From positions 1 through 35,130 of the forward strand of contig NZ_VCKZ01000034.1 of NCBI RefSeq assembly GCF_005889745.1: a stretch of 35,130 bases of DNA, read 5' to 3'. The position numbers were made by a program, and so were the translations under genes. This stretch comes from Actinomadura geliboluensis. Its GTDB lineage: Bacteria; Actinomycetota; Actinomycetes; Streptosporangiales; Streptosporangiaceae. The notes beneath the pieces are model-generated. The model had not been told where the DNA came from and ran no database searches. It saw only the letters and a program-made list of their open reading frames with translations. Positions within the stretch are counted from its first letter, which is position 1. Each line of letters starts with the position of its first letter. Positions 22,544 through 29,903 of this stretch are shown here, piece by piece.

Positions 22544-23127
22544 GCCGGTCGCCCCTCCTTCGCCAACTGCGCGCTGATCGTGCCGACGTCACAGCTCGCG
22601 CCGCGGTTGAAGGGGAGCTTCGCCAGCAGCATCCCCATGGCGCAGGTGTTGGTGAGCGCCGCGAACGTCAGGCCGCCGCCGATGAAGGCCGCCACCCACT
22701 TCAGGCCGGGCACGGCCACGCTGCCCACCACGGCCGCCAGCACGATCGTCCCGGCGACGAACCGGACCTGGCGCTCCAGGTCCCAGCGGTTGCGCCCGTC
22801 CCTGTTGAGGGGTGCCCCGGCCGCCTCCCAGGCCGTGATCCCGCCTTCCAGCACGCGGGTGTTGCGCAGGCCCGCCTCGGCCAGCGCCTGCTCGCCCTGC
22901 CCGGCGCGGACGCCGGAGCGGCAGATCAGCACGACGTCCTCGTCCAGGTGGCGACACAGTTCGTCGCGGTGCTCCCGGAGCATGTCGAGCGGCACGTTGT
23001 AGGAGCCGGGGATGTGCGCCGTGGCGAATTCACCCGGCGTGCGCACGTCGAGCAGGCGGGGCGGCGTGGGGCCGTCCAGCCGGGCGCGCAGGCTCGCGGC
23101 GTCCAGTCGCGTGGGCATGTCGTTCAT
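22540..23127 (-). CDS. Rhodanese with C-terminal DUF2892 membrane domain (YgaP-like)
   Basis: A 195-residue protein. Residues about 8-105 form a rhodanese domain: LLDVRTPGEFATAHIPGSYN, then the active-site loop LICRSGVRAGQGEQAL with the sulfur-carrying cysteine, and VLEGGITAWEAAG. Residues about 120-180 hold two membrane helices of the DUF2892 type, RFVAGTIVLAAVVGSVAV and FIGGGLTFAALTNTCAMGMLL. The layout is that of YgaP, a membrane-bound sulfurtransferase. ATG 23127 has AAAGAGG five bases upstream; the frame is open further upstream but lacks rhodanese similarity. The stop overlaps the transporter fusion start by 4 bp, so the two are co-translated. Two CsoR-type operators lie upstream. Confidence 0.92.
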   Translation of the reverse strand: MNDMPTRLDAASLRARLDGPTPPRLLDVRTPGEFATAHIPGSYNVPLDMLREHRDELCRHLDEDVVLICRSGVRAGQGEQALAEAGLRNTRVLEGGITAWEAAGAPLNRDGRNRWDLERQVRFVAGTIVLAAVVGSVAVPGLKWVAAFIGGGLTFAALTNTCAMGMLLAKLPFNRGASCDVGTISAQLAKEGRPA

Positions 23128-23175
23128 CGGGCCTCTTTCAACTCGAACCAGGACGCGGCCAACAAGCCACGCCAG

Positions 23176-23191
23176 ATACCCCCTGGGGTAT
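23176..23191. promoter_or_regulatory. CsoR/CstR-type operator, promoter-proximal
   Basis: ATACCCCCTGGGGTAT. With one more base each side, the arms GATACCCC and GGGGTATC are perfect 8-bp inverted repeats around a 2-base centre. It lies about 50 bp upstream of the rhodanese ATG and just downstream of the candidate -10, so binding would block transcription. Confidence 0.7.
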
Positions 23192-23201
23192 CCGCGAGCC
23201 C

Positions 23202-23231
23202 AAGGTAACCGACGGACGGACGATTCGCCAA
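23202..23231 (-). promoter_or_regulatory. Candidate promoter of the sulfurtransferase operon
   Basis: On the reverse strand, TTGGCG (23231-23226) and TACCTT (23207-23202) are separated by 18 bp and resemble -35 and -10 boxes. CsoR-type operators lie immediately on each side (23232-23247 and 23176-23191). Not verified by transcript mapping. Confidence 0.35.
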
Positions 23232-23247
23232 ATACCCCCGGGGGTGT
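23232..23247. promoter_or_regulatory. CsoR/CstR-type operator, distal
   Basis: ATACCCCCGGGGGTGT is an inverted repeat with one mismatched pair at the outer edge. It abuts the candidate -35 box of the sulfurtransferase operon, 56 bp from the proximal operator (about five helical turns). Confidence 0.6.
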
Positions 23248-23250
23248 CCC

Positions 23251-23518
23251 TAGGTGTGCGTAGACCACGACAAAGACGGCGACCTGCATGGCAGGCCGCC
23301 TTCACCTCCGCACGGCAGCACCTAGCTCCGCGCAGGTCGGTGCCCGTAGCGGCGGGTGGTGGATATAGGACGTGGCTGGTCAGGCTGAAGGAAGCCCAAC
23401 ACGCGCTGGGATCGCCAGTCGGGCGTGGGAAAACACGCGCACCGAGCAGCGTGGACGGCGGGGGTCGCCCACGCACGGGCACGGGAATCTCGGCGGCATC
23501 GACGCCGCCGACCGGACG
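23251..23518. other. Intergenic stretch without a supported gene
   Basis: The 391 bp between the rhodanese start and the LacI-type stop hold the operators above and this unexplained part. One imperfect hairpin is visible (GGCGACCTGC with GCAGGCCGCC, 23278-23300). Short open frames occur on both strands but none has a recognisable domain or good start. It could be a decayed gene or the terminator area of the LacI-type gene. Confidence 0.4.
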
Positions 23519-24574
23519 TTAGGCCGGGGGCGGGTTTTCGGAGGTTCGGTGGTCTCGTGGCGGGGCGCAGGAGCCGCGTTGGATGAGTTGGGCGCCGACG
23601 CGGTAGGTGCGGCCGTTCCTGGTGGAGGGGAGCTTGTCGCGGTGGCGCTCCAGTTGCTGGAGGAGCAGGTCCATGGCGAGTTCGCCCAGCTCCCGGGCCC
23701 CGTTGTCGACGACGGTGACGGGAGGGTGCCACCAGCGCAGCCAGCTGATGTCCTCGTAGCAGATGAGGGACAGGTCGTCGGGGACGCCGACGCCGGCGGC
23801 GACGAGGGCCGGCAGGACCCCGAAGACGGCTTCGTGGTTGGCCGCGAGCAGCGCGGTCATCTCCGGGACGCGGCGCAGCAGCCGGCCGGTCGCGTCGGAG
23901 CCGAAGGCCGGCTCGAACGGGCCGCGCTCGATCAGCCGCTCGTCCACGGGCAGCCCGCGCTCGCGCAGGGCCTGCTCGTAGCCCGCGAACCGTTCCTGGC
24001 CGGAGTTCGTGTCCGAGGGGCCGCCGATGTAGCCGATGTGGCGGTGGCCGAGGTCGAGCAGGTGCCGGGTCGCTTCATGCGCTCCGTCGCGGTCGGCGGC
24101 CAGCACGGTCGGGGCGGCGCTCTCGGCGGCGCCGCGGATGAGGTTGACGACGGCGGTGCCGCTCGCCAGTAAGGCGTTGGAGGCGGCGGCGTTCGACCCC
24201 GTGCCGATCAGGATGAGGCCGTCCACGCCGTGCTCGCCGAGCGTCTTGAGGATGGTCTCCTCGCGGCGCGGGTCCGCGTCGGTGATGTAGAGCATCATCT
24301 GGTAGTCCTCGGCGGCGGCGCGGCGCTGGACGACCTCGGCGATGGTGTGGAACGAGGCGTTCACCAGGTTGCCGACGACGAGCCCGATCAGGCGCGACTG
24401 CCGGGACCGCAGCGAGCTGGCGGCACGGTTCGGCCGGTAGCCCAGCCGCCGGGCGGCGTCCTCGACCAGGGCCCGGGTCTCGGCGGCGATCAAGGACGAG
24501 CCGCTCAGCGCCCGGGAGGCGGTGCTGCGGGACACGCCGGCGGCGGCGGCCACGTCCTTCAGGGTGACGCTCAT
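23519..24574 (-). CDS. LacI-family transcriptional regulator
   Basis: A 351-residue repressor. The N-terminal DNA-binding domain (1 to about 55) is classic: VTLKDVAAAAGVSRSTASRA, then a hinge region ending RRLGYRPNRAASSLRSRQS. The rest is the periplasmic-binding-protein-like ligand domain, starting LIGLVVGNLVN and containing GVDGLILIGTGS, HIGYIGGPSDTNSGQERFAG and LLAANHEAVFGVLPAL. ATG 24574 is preferred because MSVTLKDVA is the normal LacI start; an upstream in-frame ATG (24592) would overlap the operator at 24588. The gene is divergent from the catabolic operon starting at 24748, and two LacI-type operators lie between them. It probably represses both directions until an intermediate of that pathway binds. 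Confidence 0.94.
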   Translation of the reverse strand: MSVTLKDVAAAAGVSRSTASRALSGSSLIAAETRALVEDAARRLGYRPNRAASSLRSRQSRLIGLVVGNLVNASFHTIAEVVQRRAAAEDYQMMLYITDADPRREETILKTLGEHGVDGLILIGTGSNAAASNALLASGTAVVNLIRGAAESAAPTVLAADRDGAHEATRHLLDLGHRHIGYIGGPSDTNSGQERFAGYEQALRERGLPVDERLIERGPFEPAFGSDATGRLLRRVPEMTALLAANHEAVFGVLPALVAAGVGVPDDLSLICYEDISWLRWWHPPVTVVDNGARELGELAMDLLLQQLERHRDKLPSTRNGRTYRVGAQLIQRGSCAPPRDHRTSENPPPA

Positions 24575-24587
24575 CGTGCTCCGGTTC

Positions 24588-24601
24588 TGCAATCGATCCC
24601 A
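24588..24601. promoter_or_regulatory. LacI-family operator, regulator side
   Basis: TGCAATCGATCCCA fits the general LacI-family operator pattern TGNAANCGNTNNCA exactly. It lies 13 bp upstream of the regulator ATG, where binding would block its own expression. With the following CTGG it forms an 18-mer 16/18 identical to the site at 24701. Confidence 0.65.
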
Positions 24602-24668
24602 CTGGCGGAGTCATCATGCCACAGGACGATGTCCCGGGGCACCGGGCCGAAAAGGTTCAGACGCACTC

Positions 24669-24698
24669 TTGACATCCGTGATCTGGCTCCCGCAACCT
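24669..24698 (+). promoter_or_regulatory. Candidate promoter of the catabolic operon
   Basis: TTGACA (24669-24674) is a perfect -35 box. With 18-bp spacing, CAACCT (24693-24698) would be the -10. The LacI-type operator begins 2 bp further on and would cover the transcription start, which fits simple repression. Confidence 0.45.
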
Positions 24699-24700
24699 TG

Positions 24701-24714
24701 TGCAACCGATCCCA
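24701..24714. promoter_or_regulatory. LacI-family operator, catabolic-operon side
   Basis: TGCAACCGATCCCA fits TGNAANCGNTNNCA. It lies 34 bp upstream of the TTG start of the DHDPS-family gene and just after the candidate -10. It repeats the site at 24588 in the same orientation, 113 bp apart, a distance that would allow DNA looping. Confidence 0.65.
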
Positions 24715-24747
24715 GTGGGATGAGCTCTACAGACTCGGGGAAAGATC

Positions 24748-25713
24748 TTGGATCGCGACGACGTCTCATGGCACGGCTACTGGCCCGCGGCGCCCACGCC
24801 CTTCACCGCGGAAGGCGCCCTGGACGAGGACGCCTGGCGTGCGCTGCTGCGGCTGTACGTGCGGCAGGGCGTCCACGGCGTGCTGGTCAACGGCAGCACC
24901 GGCGAGTGGTTCAGCCAGAGCCCGGCCGAGCGCCGGCGGGTGGCCGAGATCGCCGTCGCCGAGGTGGCCGGCCGGGTTCCGGTGGTCGTCGGCGTCACCG
25001 CGTACACCCCGGCCGAGGCGATCGGGCTGGCCCGGCACGCCGCCGACACGGGGGCCGACGGCGTGCTCGCGACTCCGCCGCCGTACGTCCACCCCGGGGC
25101 CGAGGAGATCCTCGGATTCTTCGCCGAGGTCAGCGGCGCCACCGACCTGCCGTTCATGGTCTACAACTGGCCGCGCGGCGTCACCGTCGACATCGGCGAC
25201 CACCCGGACCTCGTCCGGCGGCTGGCGGACCTTCCCCGGGTCGCCGCGATCAAGGACAGCACCGGCGACTGGCTGCGGATGCTCGCGACGGTCGAGGCGG
25301 TCGCCGACCAGGTCCGCGTCTTCGGCAGCTTCCTGCACCGGCGCGGCCTGGCCGTCCTGCTGGAGCTCGGCGGAGACGGCAACATCGACGGCGGGGGGCT
25401 CGGTGCGCCGTTCGCCGTCCCGTACTACGAGGCCGTCGCGCAACGTGACGGCGCCGCGGCGCGCACGTGGGTGGACCGGTACGCCGGGTTGTCGGGACGG
25501 CTCATCCGCCCCGACTACAGCGGCGTGTACGGCTCGCCCATCTCGCAGCTCAAGGGCGCCATGGCGCTGCTCGGGCAGCCGGGCGGGCACGTCCGTCCTC
25601 CGCTGCGGCCGGTGACGGGCGACGCGCTCGACGCGATCGGTGCGGTCCTGGAGGAGTCCGGGCTGGTCAAGGCCCTCGCCGAGGAGCCGGACGAGGCCGG
25701 AGCGCGGCCGTGA
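24748..25713 (+). CDS. DHDPS/NAL-family lyase or deaminase
   Basis: A 321-residue TIM-barrel enzyme of the dihydrodipicolinate synthase / N-acetylneuraminate lyase family. The pyruvate- or ketoacid-binding loop is NGSTGEW (about 48-54), the catalytic tyrosine is in FMVYNWPRG (Tyr139), and the Schiff-base lysine is Lys169 in AAIKDSTGDW. True DapA enzymes are about 290 residues and rarely sit in such operons. Beside HcnABC-like dehydrogenase genes, the best-known member is the deaminase turning pyrroline-4-hydroxy-2-carboxylate into ketoglutarate semialdehyde in hydroxyproline breakdown; that role is inferred. The start is TTG 24748 with GGGGAAAG upstream; no in-frame ATG is nearby. First gene of the operon; the stop overlaps the next start by 4 bp. 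Confidence 0.9.
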   Translation: MDRDDVSWHGYWPAAPTPFTAEGALDEDAWRALLRLYVRQGVHGVLVNGSTGEWFSQSPAERRRVAEIAVAEVAGRVPVVVGVTAYTPAEAIGLARHAADTGADGVLATPPPYVHPGAEEILGFFAEVSGATDLPFMVYNWPRGVTVDIGDHPDLVRRLADLPRVAAIKDSTGDWLRMLATVEAVADQVRVFGSFLHRRGLAVLLELGGDGNIDGGGLGAPFAVPYYEAVAQRDGAAARTWVDRYAGLSGRLIRPDYSGVYGSPISQLKGAMALLGQPGGHVRPPLRPVTGDALDAIGAVLEESGLVKALAEEPDEAGARP

Positions 25714-25967
25714 GCACCGGAACCAGGATCACGATCGACGGCGAACCCGTGGACGCCGCGGTGGGAACCTCGCTGACGGCGGTGTTCGTCGCCGCCCGCC
25801 GCTGGCGGCTGCGGGACAACCCGGTCAGCGGTGAGCCGCGCGGACCGTTCTGCGGCATGGGCGTCTGCTTCGAGTGCGAGGTCACCGTCGACGGGCGGCC
25901 CGGCGTGCGGGCGTGCCTGACCCGGGTGCGGCCCGGCATGGCGGTCGAGACGGGACCGCGCCGATGA
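25710..25967 (+). CDS. Small [2Fe-2S] subunit, HcnA-like
   Basis: An 85-residue ferredoxin-like subunit. Four cysteines are arranged C-x4-C-x2-C-x12-C (Cys48, 53, 56, 69) in PFCGMGVCFECEVTVDG and GVRACL, the pattern of the (2Fe-2S) subunit of HcnABC-type dehydrogenases such as hydrogen cyanide synthase, opine oxidase and D-hydroxyproline dehydrogenase. It would pass electrons between the two flavoprotein subunits encoded next. The start is a GTG overlapping the stop of the DHDPS-family gene, and its stop overlaps the next ATG (ATGA). Cytoplasmic or membrane-associated. Confidence 0.92.
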   Translation: MSTGTRITIDGEPVDAAVGTSLTAVFVAARRWRLRDNPVSGEPRGPFCGMGVCFECEVTVDGRPGVRACLTRVRPGMAVETGPRR

Positions 25968-27403
25968 CCGTGTCGTGTGACGTGCTGATCGTGGGCGGCG
26001 GCCCGGCCGGGCTGTCCGCGGCGGCCCGGCTGGCCGCCGCCGGGCTCACCGTGACGCTGGTCGACGAGCAGCCCGAACTCGGTGGGCAGTACTACCGCCG
26101 CCCGTCGCCCGCCGTACTGCGCGAGCACGGTGACCACCGTCCGGAGGGCGGCCGGCTGATCGCACGCGTGCGGGACCTCGGCGTCGACTGCCTGACGGGC
26201 CACCTGGTCTGGGGAATGGACGACGACGGCCGCACGCTCCTCGCCACCGGCGCGGACGGGACCCCGGTCCGGCTCCGCGGGCGCTACGTGATCGCGGCCA
26301 CCGGCGCCTACGAGCGGACCCATCCGTTCCCGGGCTGGCAGCTCCCGGGCGTCACCACGCCCGGCTTCGCCCAGCATCTGGCCGCGGCCGACGGCACCCC
26401 GGTCGGTGACCGGGTGCTGGTGGCCGGGTCGGGCCCGTTCCTGCTGCCCGTCGCCTGCTCGTTGCTGGACGCCGGCGCCCACGTGGTCGGCATCGCCGAG
26501 GCAGGGCATCCCTACAGGCCCGATGTCCGTGCGGTCTCGACGCTGCGCCACCCCGCCCGGCTCCGTGAGCTCGCGGGATACGCGGCCCGCCTGGCCCGTG
26601 CGCGGGTTCCGCTCTGGCAAGGGCGCGTGGTGACCAAGGCCGCCGGCCGGGACCGCGTCACGTCGGTCGCGCTCGCCGCCACCGGTGACCCGGCGCGCCC
26701 GCTGCGGACGCTGGACGTCGACGCCCTCTGCGTCGGCTACGGATTCCGGCCGCAGACCGACCTGGCCCGCCTGTTCGGCTGCGAGATCAGCTCCGACCCT
26801 GTGACCGGCGACGCCGAACCCGTCACCGACGTCTTCGGACGGACGAACCGCCGAGACGTGTACGTGGTCGGTGAGGCCGCCGGCATCGGCGGCGTCCACC
26901 AGGCGCGCACGCGCGGGTCGATGGCCGCCGCGCACATCCTCATCCGGGAGAAGAACCCGGCCGCGCCGGGCCCCCGGGAGATCGCCCGGCTCGCCGCCAA
27001 GGGGCGCGCGCTCACCCGGTTCACCGCGCTCAGCGACGCCCTGTACCCGAGTCCGGCCCGGCTGCAGGAAGCTTTGGCAGCCACCCTCGAAGACGACACC
27101 ATCGTGTGCCGCTGCGAGGCGGTCACCGCAGGCGCCGTGCGCTCTGCCGCCGTGGAGAGAGCCGGCGGGGACCTCAACGCCACCAAGTCCTGGTCGCGCG
27201 CCGGGATGGGGCCGTGCCAGGGCCGCTTCTGCGGATTCGCCGTCGCCGGGCTCGTCCGCGACGCCTCGTCCGCCGGCGGGGCACCGTGCGGCGTCCCGGT
27301 CTTCCCGGCGCGCCAGCCCGTCCGGCCCGTGCCCGTCGAGACGCTGCTCGAGCTCGGCGACCAAGCTGACCGGGCCGACCGGGCGGGGGAGGGCGCCGGA
27401 TGA
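25964..27403 (+). CDS. FAD/NAD-type oxidoreductase subunit, HcnB-like
   Basis: A 479-residue flavoprotein. The FAD site is VLIVGGGPAGLSAAARLAAA (8-27), followed by the LGGQYYRR motif common in the HcnB/SoxA group. A second nucleotide site is VLVAGSGPFLLPVA. Near the C-terminus four cysteines, CRC (Cys382, Cys384) and CQGRFC (Cys418, Cys423), form a BFD-like [2Fe-2S] domain, as in sarcosine oxidase alpha and HcnB. It should be the alpha subunit of an amino-acid dehydrogenase with the preceding small ferredoxin and the following flavoprotein. ATG 25964 overlaps the previous stop. An exact substrate cannot be read from the sequence. Confidence 0.92.
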   Translation: MTVSCDVLIVGGGPAGLSAAARLAAAGLTVTLVDEQPELGGQYYRRPSPAVLREHGDHRPEGGRLIARVRDLGVDCLTGHLVWGMDDDGRTLLATGADGTPVRLRGRYVIAATGAYERTHPFPGWQLPGVTTPGFAQHLAAADGTPVGDRVLVAGSGPFLLPVACSLLDAGAHVVGIAEAGHPYRPDVRAVSTLRHPARLRELAGYAARLARARVPLWQGRVVTKAAGRDRVTSVALAATGDPARPLRTLDVDALCVGYGFRPQTDLARLFGCEISSDPVTGDAEPVTDVFGRTNRRDVYVVGEAAGIGGVHQARTRGSMAAAHILIREKNPAAPGPREIARLAAKGRALTRFTALSDALYPSPARLQEALAATLEDDTIVCRCEAVTAGAVRSAAVERAGGDLNATKSWSRAGMGPCQGRFCGFAVAGLVRDASSAGGAPCGVPVFPARQPVRPVPVETLLELGDQADRADRAGEGAG

Positions 27404-28578
27404 GCGCGCTGACCGCCGACGTGGTCGTGATCGGTGCCGGGGTGCTCGGCGGCGCGGCCGCCTTCCACCTCGCCCGGGGCGGGCACCGGGTGATCGTCCT
27501 CGAGCGGGGCGCGCCGGGCCGGGAGGGATCGGGCACAACAGCGGGTAACCTGCACGTTCAGGCCGTCCACACCCGGCGGCCCGGGCAGGAGGTCCCGCTC
27601 GACAGCGCCCGGTTCCTGCCTCTGCAGCGCGCCGCGAGCGACCGGTGGAACTCGGTCGAGGCGGAGCTGGAGACCTCGGTGGAACTGCGCCGCAGCGGCG
27701 GGTTCACCATCGCCGAGACGCCCGAGCAGCGTGCCGAGCTGATCGCCAAGCGCGCCTGGGAGGAGCGGGCCGGAATCGAGACCGAGGTCCTGGACGGCGA
27801 CGGCGCCCGTGCCGCGCTGCCGCATCTCGGACCCACCGTCACCGCCGCCACGTGGTGCCCGCTGGACGGATACGCCAACCCGCTGCTGACCACCCCCGCC
27901 TACCTGGCGGCGGCGGTGCGGCACGGGGCCCGGCTGCACCCGTTCTGCCCGGTCCGGGCCGTGGAACGTTCCGGATCGGGCTGGCGGGTCACCGCCGGAG
28001 ACCTCACCGTCGAGGCCCCGCACGTGGTGGACGTCGCCGGGCCCTGGCTCGGGGAGATCGCCGCGCTCGCCGGGATCGGGCTCCGGATGACGCCGGTCGC
28101 CATCCAGATGCACGTGACCGTGCGGCTGCCGGAGACGCTGCGGCACCTCGTCCAGCACATCGGCGAGGGCCTGTCGGTCAAGCAGGTCACGGCGGGGAAC
28201 CTGCTGATCGGCGGCGGCTGGCCCGCGCTGCGGCTGGACCCGGACGGCCGCAGCCCGGTCAGCCTGTCCAGTGTCCTGGGCAATGTCGCCCAGGCCGCCC
28301 GCGTCCTGCCGTTCGTGCGGGACCTCCGGCTGCTGCGGGCCTGGGCGGGCCCGCTGGCCGCCACACCCGACGAGATGCCGGTGATCGGGGAGGTGCCGGG
28401 CGCCCCCGGCTTCCTGGTCGCCGGAGGCACCTACGCCTTCACGTTCGCCCCGCTGTGGGGCGAGACCCTGCGCTGCCTGGTCGAGGGGAAGCCGGCTCCG
28501 GTCGACGTCCGCGACCTCGGGCCGGACCGGCTCCTGGAGCCCGCCGCGCCCGCCGCACCGATCGAGCAGGCCCGATGA
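27400..28578 (+). CDS. FAD-dependent amino-acid oxidoreductase (DAO fold), HcnC-like
   Basis: A 392-residue flavoprotein of the D-amino-acid oxidase/glycine oxidase fold. The N-terminal dinucleotide motif is DVVVIGAGVLGGAAAFHLA. The second FAD contact is EGSGTTAGNLHVQ, and a C-terminal stretch GTYAFTFAPLWGE closes the FAD site. It is the expected catalytic subunit that oxidises the C-N bond of an amino or imino acid, with electrons passing to the HcnA- and HcnB-like subunits encoded upstream. It overlaps the previous gene by 4 bp. Candidates from known relatives are D-hydroxyproline, opines, glycine or sarcosine; the neighbouring DHDPS-family enzyme favours hydroxyproline-like substrates. Confidence 0.92.
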   Translation: MSALTADVVVIGAGVLGGAAAFHLARGGHRVIVLERGAPGREGSGTTAGNLHVQAVHTRRPGQEVPLDSARFLPLQRAASDRWNSVEAELETSVELRRSGGFTIAETPEQRAELIAKRAWEERAGIETEVLDGDGARAALPHLGPTVTAATWCPLDGYANPLLTTPAYLAAAVRHGARLHPFCPVRAVERSGSGWRVTAGDLTVEAPHVVDVAGPWLGEIAALAGIGLRMTPVAIQMHVTVRLPETLRHLVQHIGEGLSVKQVTAGNLLIGGGWPALRLDPDGRSPVSLSSVLGNVAQAARVLPFVRDLRLLRAWAGPLAATPDEMPVIGEVPGAPGFLVAGGTYAFTFAPLWGETLRCLVEGKPAPVDVRDLGPDRLLEPAAPAAPIEQAR

Positions 28579-28592
28579 GAGAGGAGACAGCG

Positions 28593-29903
28593 GTGCCGAC
28601 AACGACCACCGCACGGCGGCCGATTCCGCGGGAGGGGACCCTCTGGCTGACCGGCGGGCATGTCGTCGACGTGCTCGGCGGGACGATCCGCCGCGACGCC
28701 AACGTCGCGGTCGCGGCGGGCCGGATCCAGAAGATCACCACCGAGGCGCCGGAGCCGGGCGCCGAGCGCATCGACCTCGGCGGCCGCTACCTGCTGCCCG
28801 GCCTGATCTCGGTGCACACGCACCTGTCGGTCGTGTACCCGTTCTCCGCCACCGACGAGGCCGAGAACCCGGGCCTGACCGCGCTGCGGGCGCTGTCGCG
28901 GGCCCAGGACGCGCTGCACGCCGGCGTCACGACGATCCGCTGCGTCCACGAGCAGAACCGCGCCGACCTGCTCATCCGCACCAGCGTCGAGCAGGGGTGG
29001 GTGGACGCGCCCCGCATCATCGGCGCCGGCCGCGCCGTCTCGACCACGGGCGGCCACGGCCACGGCTCGGCCTGCTCGTACGCCGACGGCCACGACGGCT
29101 TCCTGGCGGCCGCGCGCACCGAGCTGGCCGCCGGCGCGGACCTGATCAAGGTGTTCATCACCGGCGGCATCGCGCACGAGGGCGAGTCGTTCACCGGCGC
29201 CCAGATGACGCTCGACGAGATGCGCGCGGTGGTGCGGGCGGCGGAGGAGCACGGCACCTACGTCACCGCGCACGCCGGCTCCGGGTCGGCGATCCGCGAG
29301 GCGCTCGCGGCCGGTGTCCGCGGCTACGAGCACGCCTACGAGCTGGACGACGCCACCGCGAAGGAGATGGCCGAGCGGCGCGTCTTCCTCACCCCCACCC
29401 TGTGCGTCACCCGCTGCCCCGACTGGATGGCCGAGCACTCGTTCAGCGAGTGGCAGATCCAGCGGGCCCTGGAGGTCGGGCCGGGCCACCTCGCCAGCAT
29501 CCGCCGGGCGGTCGCGGCGGGCATCGCCGACCCGCGGGACCCGGACGCACCCGGGATCACCATGCTCGCCGGCACGGACTACCCGCCGGGCGAGCCCATC
29601 GAGGACACCGTCGTCGCCGTCCGCGAGATGGAGTTCCTCACCGAGGCGGGGCTGAGCCCCGCGCAGGCGCTGCGCGGCGGCACCAGCGACGCGGCCCGGC
29701 TCGTCGGCCTCCAGGGGAAGGCCGGGGCGGTCGAGGAGGGGCTGCTCGCCGACCTGATCGTCACTGACCGCGATCCGCTGTCGGACCTGTCCGCGCTGCG
29801 CCGCATCCCCTTCGTCATGCAGGGCGGACGCGTCGTCCGCGACGACCTTCCCACCGCGCCGGCCGACCGGGCCGCCGCCGACACCCCCGGAGGCACCCTG
29901 TGA
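28593..29903 (+). CDS. Metal-dependent amidohydrolase (COG1228, prolidase/imidazolonepropionase-like)
   Basis: A 436-residue TIM-barrel amidohydrolase. Metal ligands are visible: HTH (His75, His77), the lysine in LIKVFITGG (Lys186, expected to be carboxylated), His227 in TAHAGSGS, His247 in YEHAYE and the catalytic Asp329 in AGTDYPPG. The N- and C-terminal ends form the usual small beta sandwich, including LLPGLISVHTHL. Members of this branch include Xaa-Pro and Xaa-Arg dipeptidases and imidazolonepropionase, so a peptide or cyclic-amide bond is the likely target. GTG 28593 is preferred, with AGAGGAG 6-7 bases upstream; ATG 28575, overlapping the previous stop, would add six residues. Its stop overlaps the next GTG. 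Confidence 0.88.
   Translation: MPTTTTARRPIPREGTLWLTGGHVVDVLGGTIRRDANVAVAAGRIQKITTEAPEPGAERIDLGGRYLLPGLISVHTHLSVVYPFSATDEAENPGLTALRALSRAQDALHAGVTTIRCVHEQNRADLLIRTSVEQGWVDAPRIIGAGRAVSTTGGHGHGSACSYADGHDGFLAAARTELAAGADLIKVFITGGIAHEGESFTGAQMTLDEMRAVVRAAEEHGTYVTAHAGSGSAIREALAAGVRGYEHAYELDDATAKEMAERRVFLTPTLCVTRCPDWMAEHSFSEWQIQRALEVGPGHLASIRRAVAAGIADPRDPDAPGITMLAGTDYPPGEPIEDTVVAVREMEFLTEAGLSPAQALRGGTSDAARLVGLQGKAGAVEEGLLADLIVTDRDPLSDLSALRRIPFVMQGGRVVRDDLPTAPADRAAADTPGGTL

Noticed and set aside
20165..23002. A 945-codon open frame on the forward strand
   Set aside because: It is antisense to the transporter-dioxygenase fusion and the rhodanese gene, and shows no domain. It arises from the extreme GC content.
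24748..25713. Lysine-biosynthesis DapA
   Set aside because: The family fits, but the length, the TTG start, the LacI-type control and the operon with HcnABC-like genes point to catabolism, not lysine synthesis.
25667..28614. Two long reverse-strand open frames (623 and 625 codons)
   Set aside because: Both are shadows of the HcnB- and HcnC-like genes, whose cofactor motifs and stop-start overlaps are clear.
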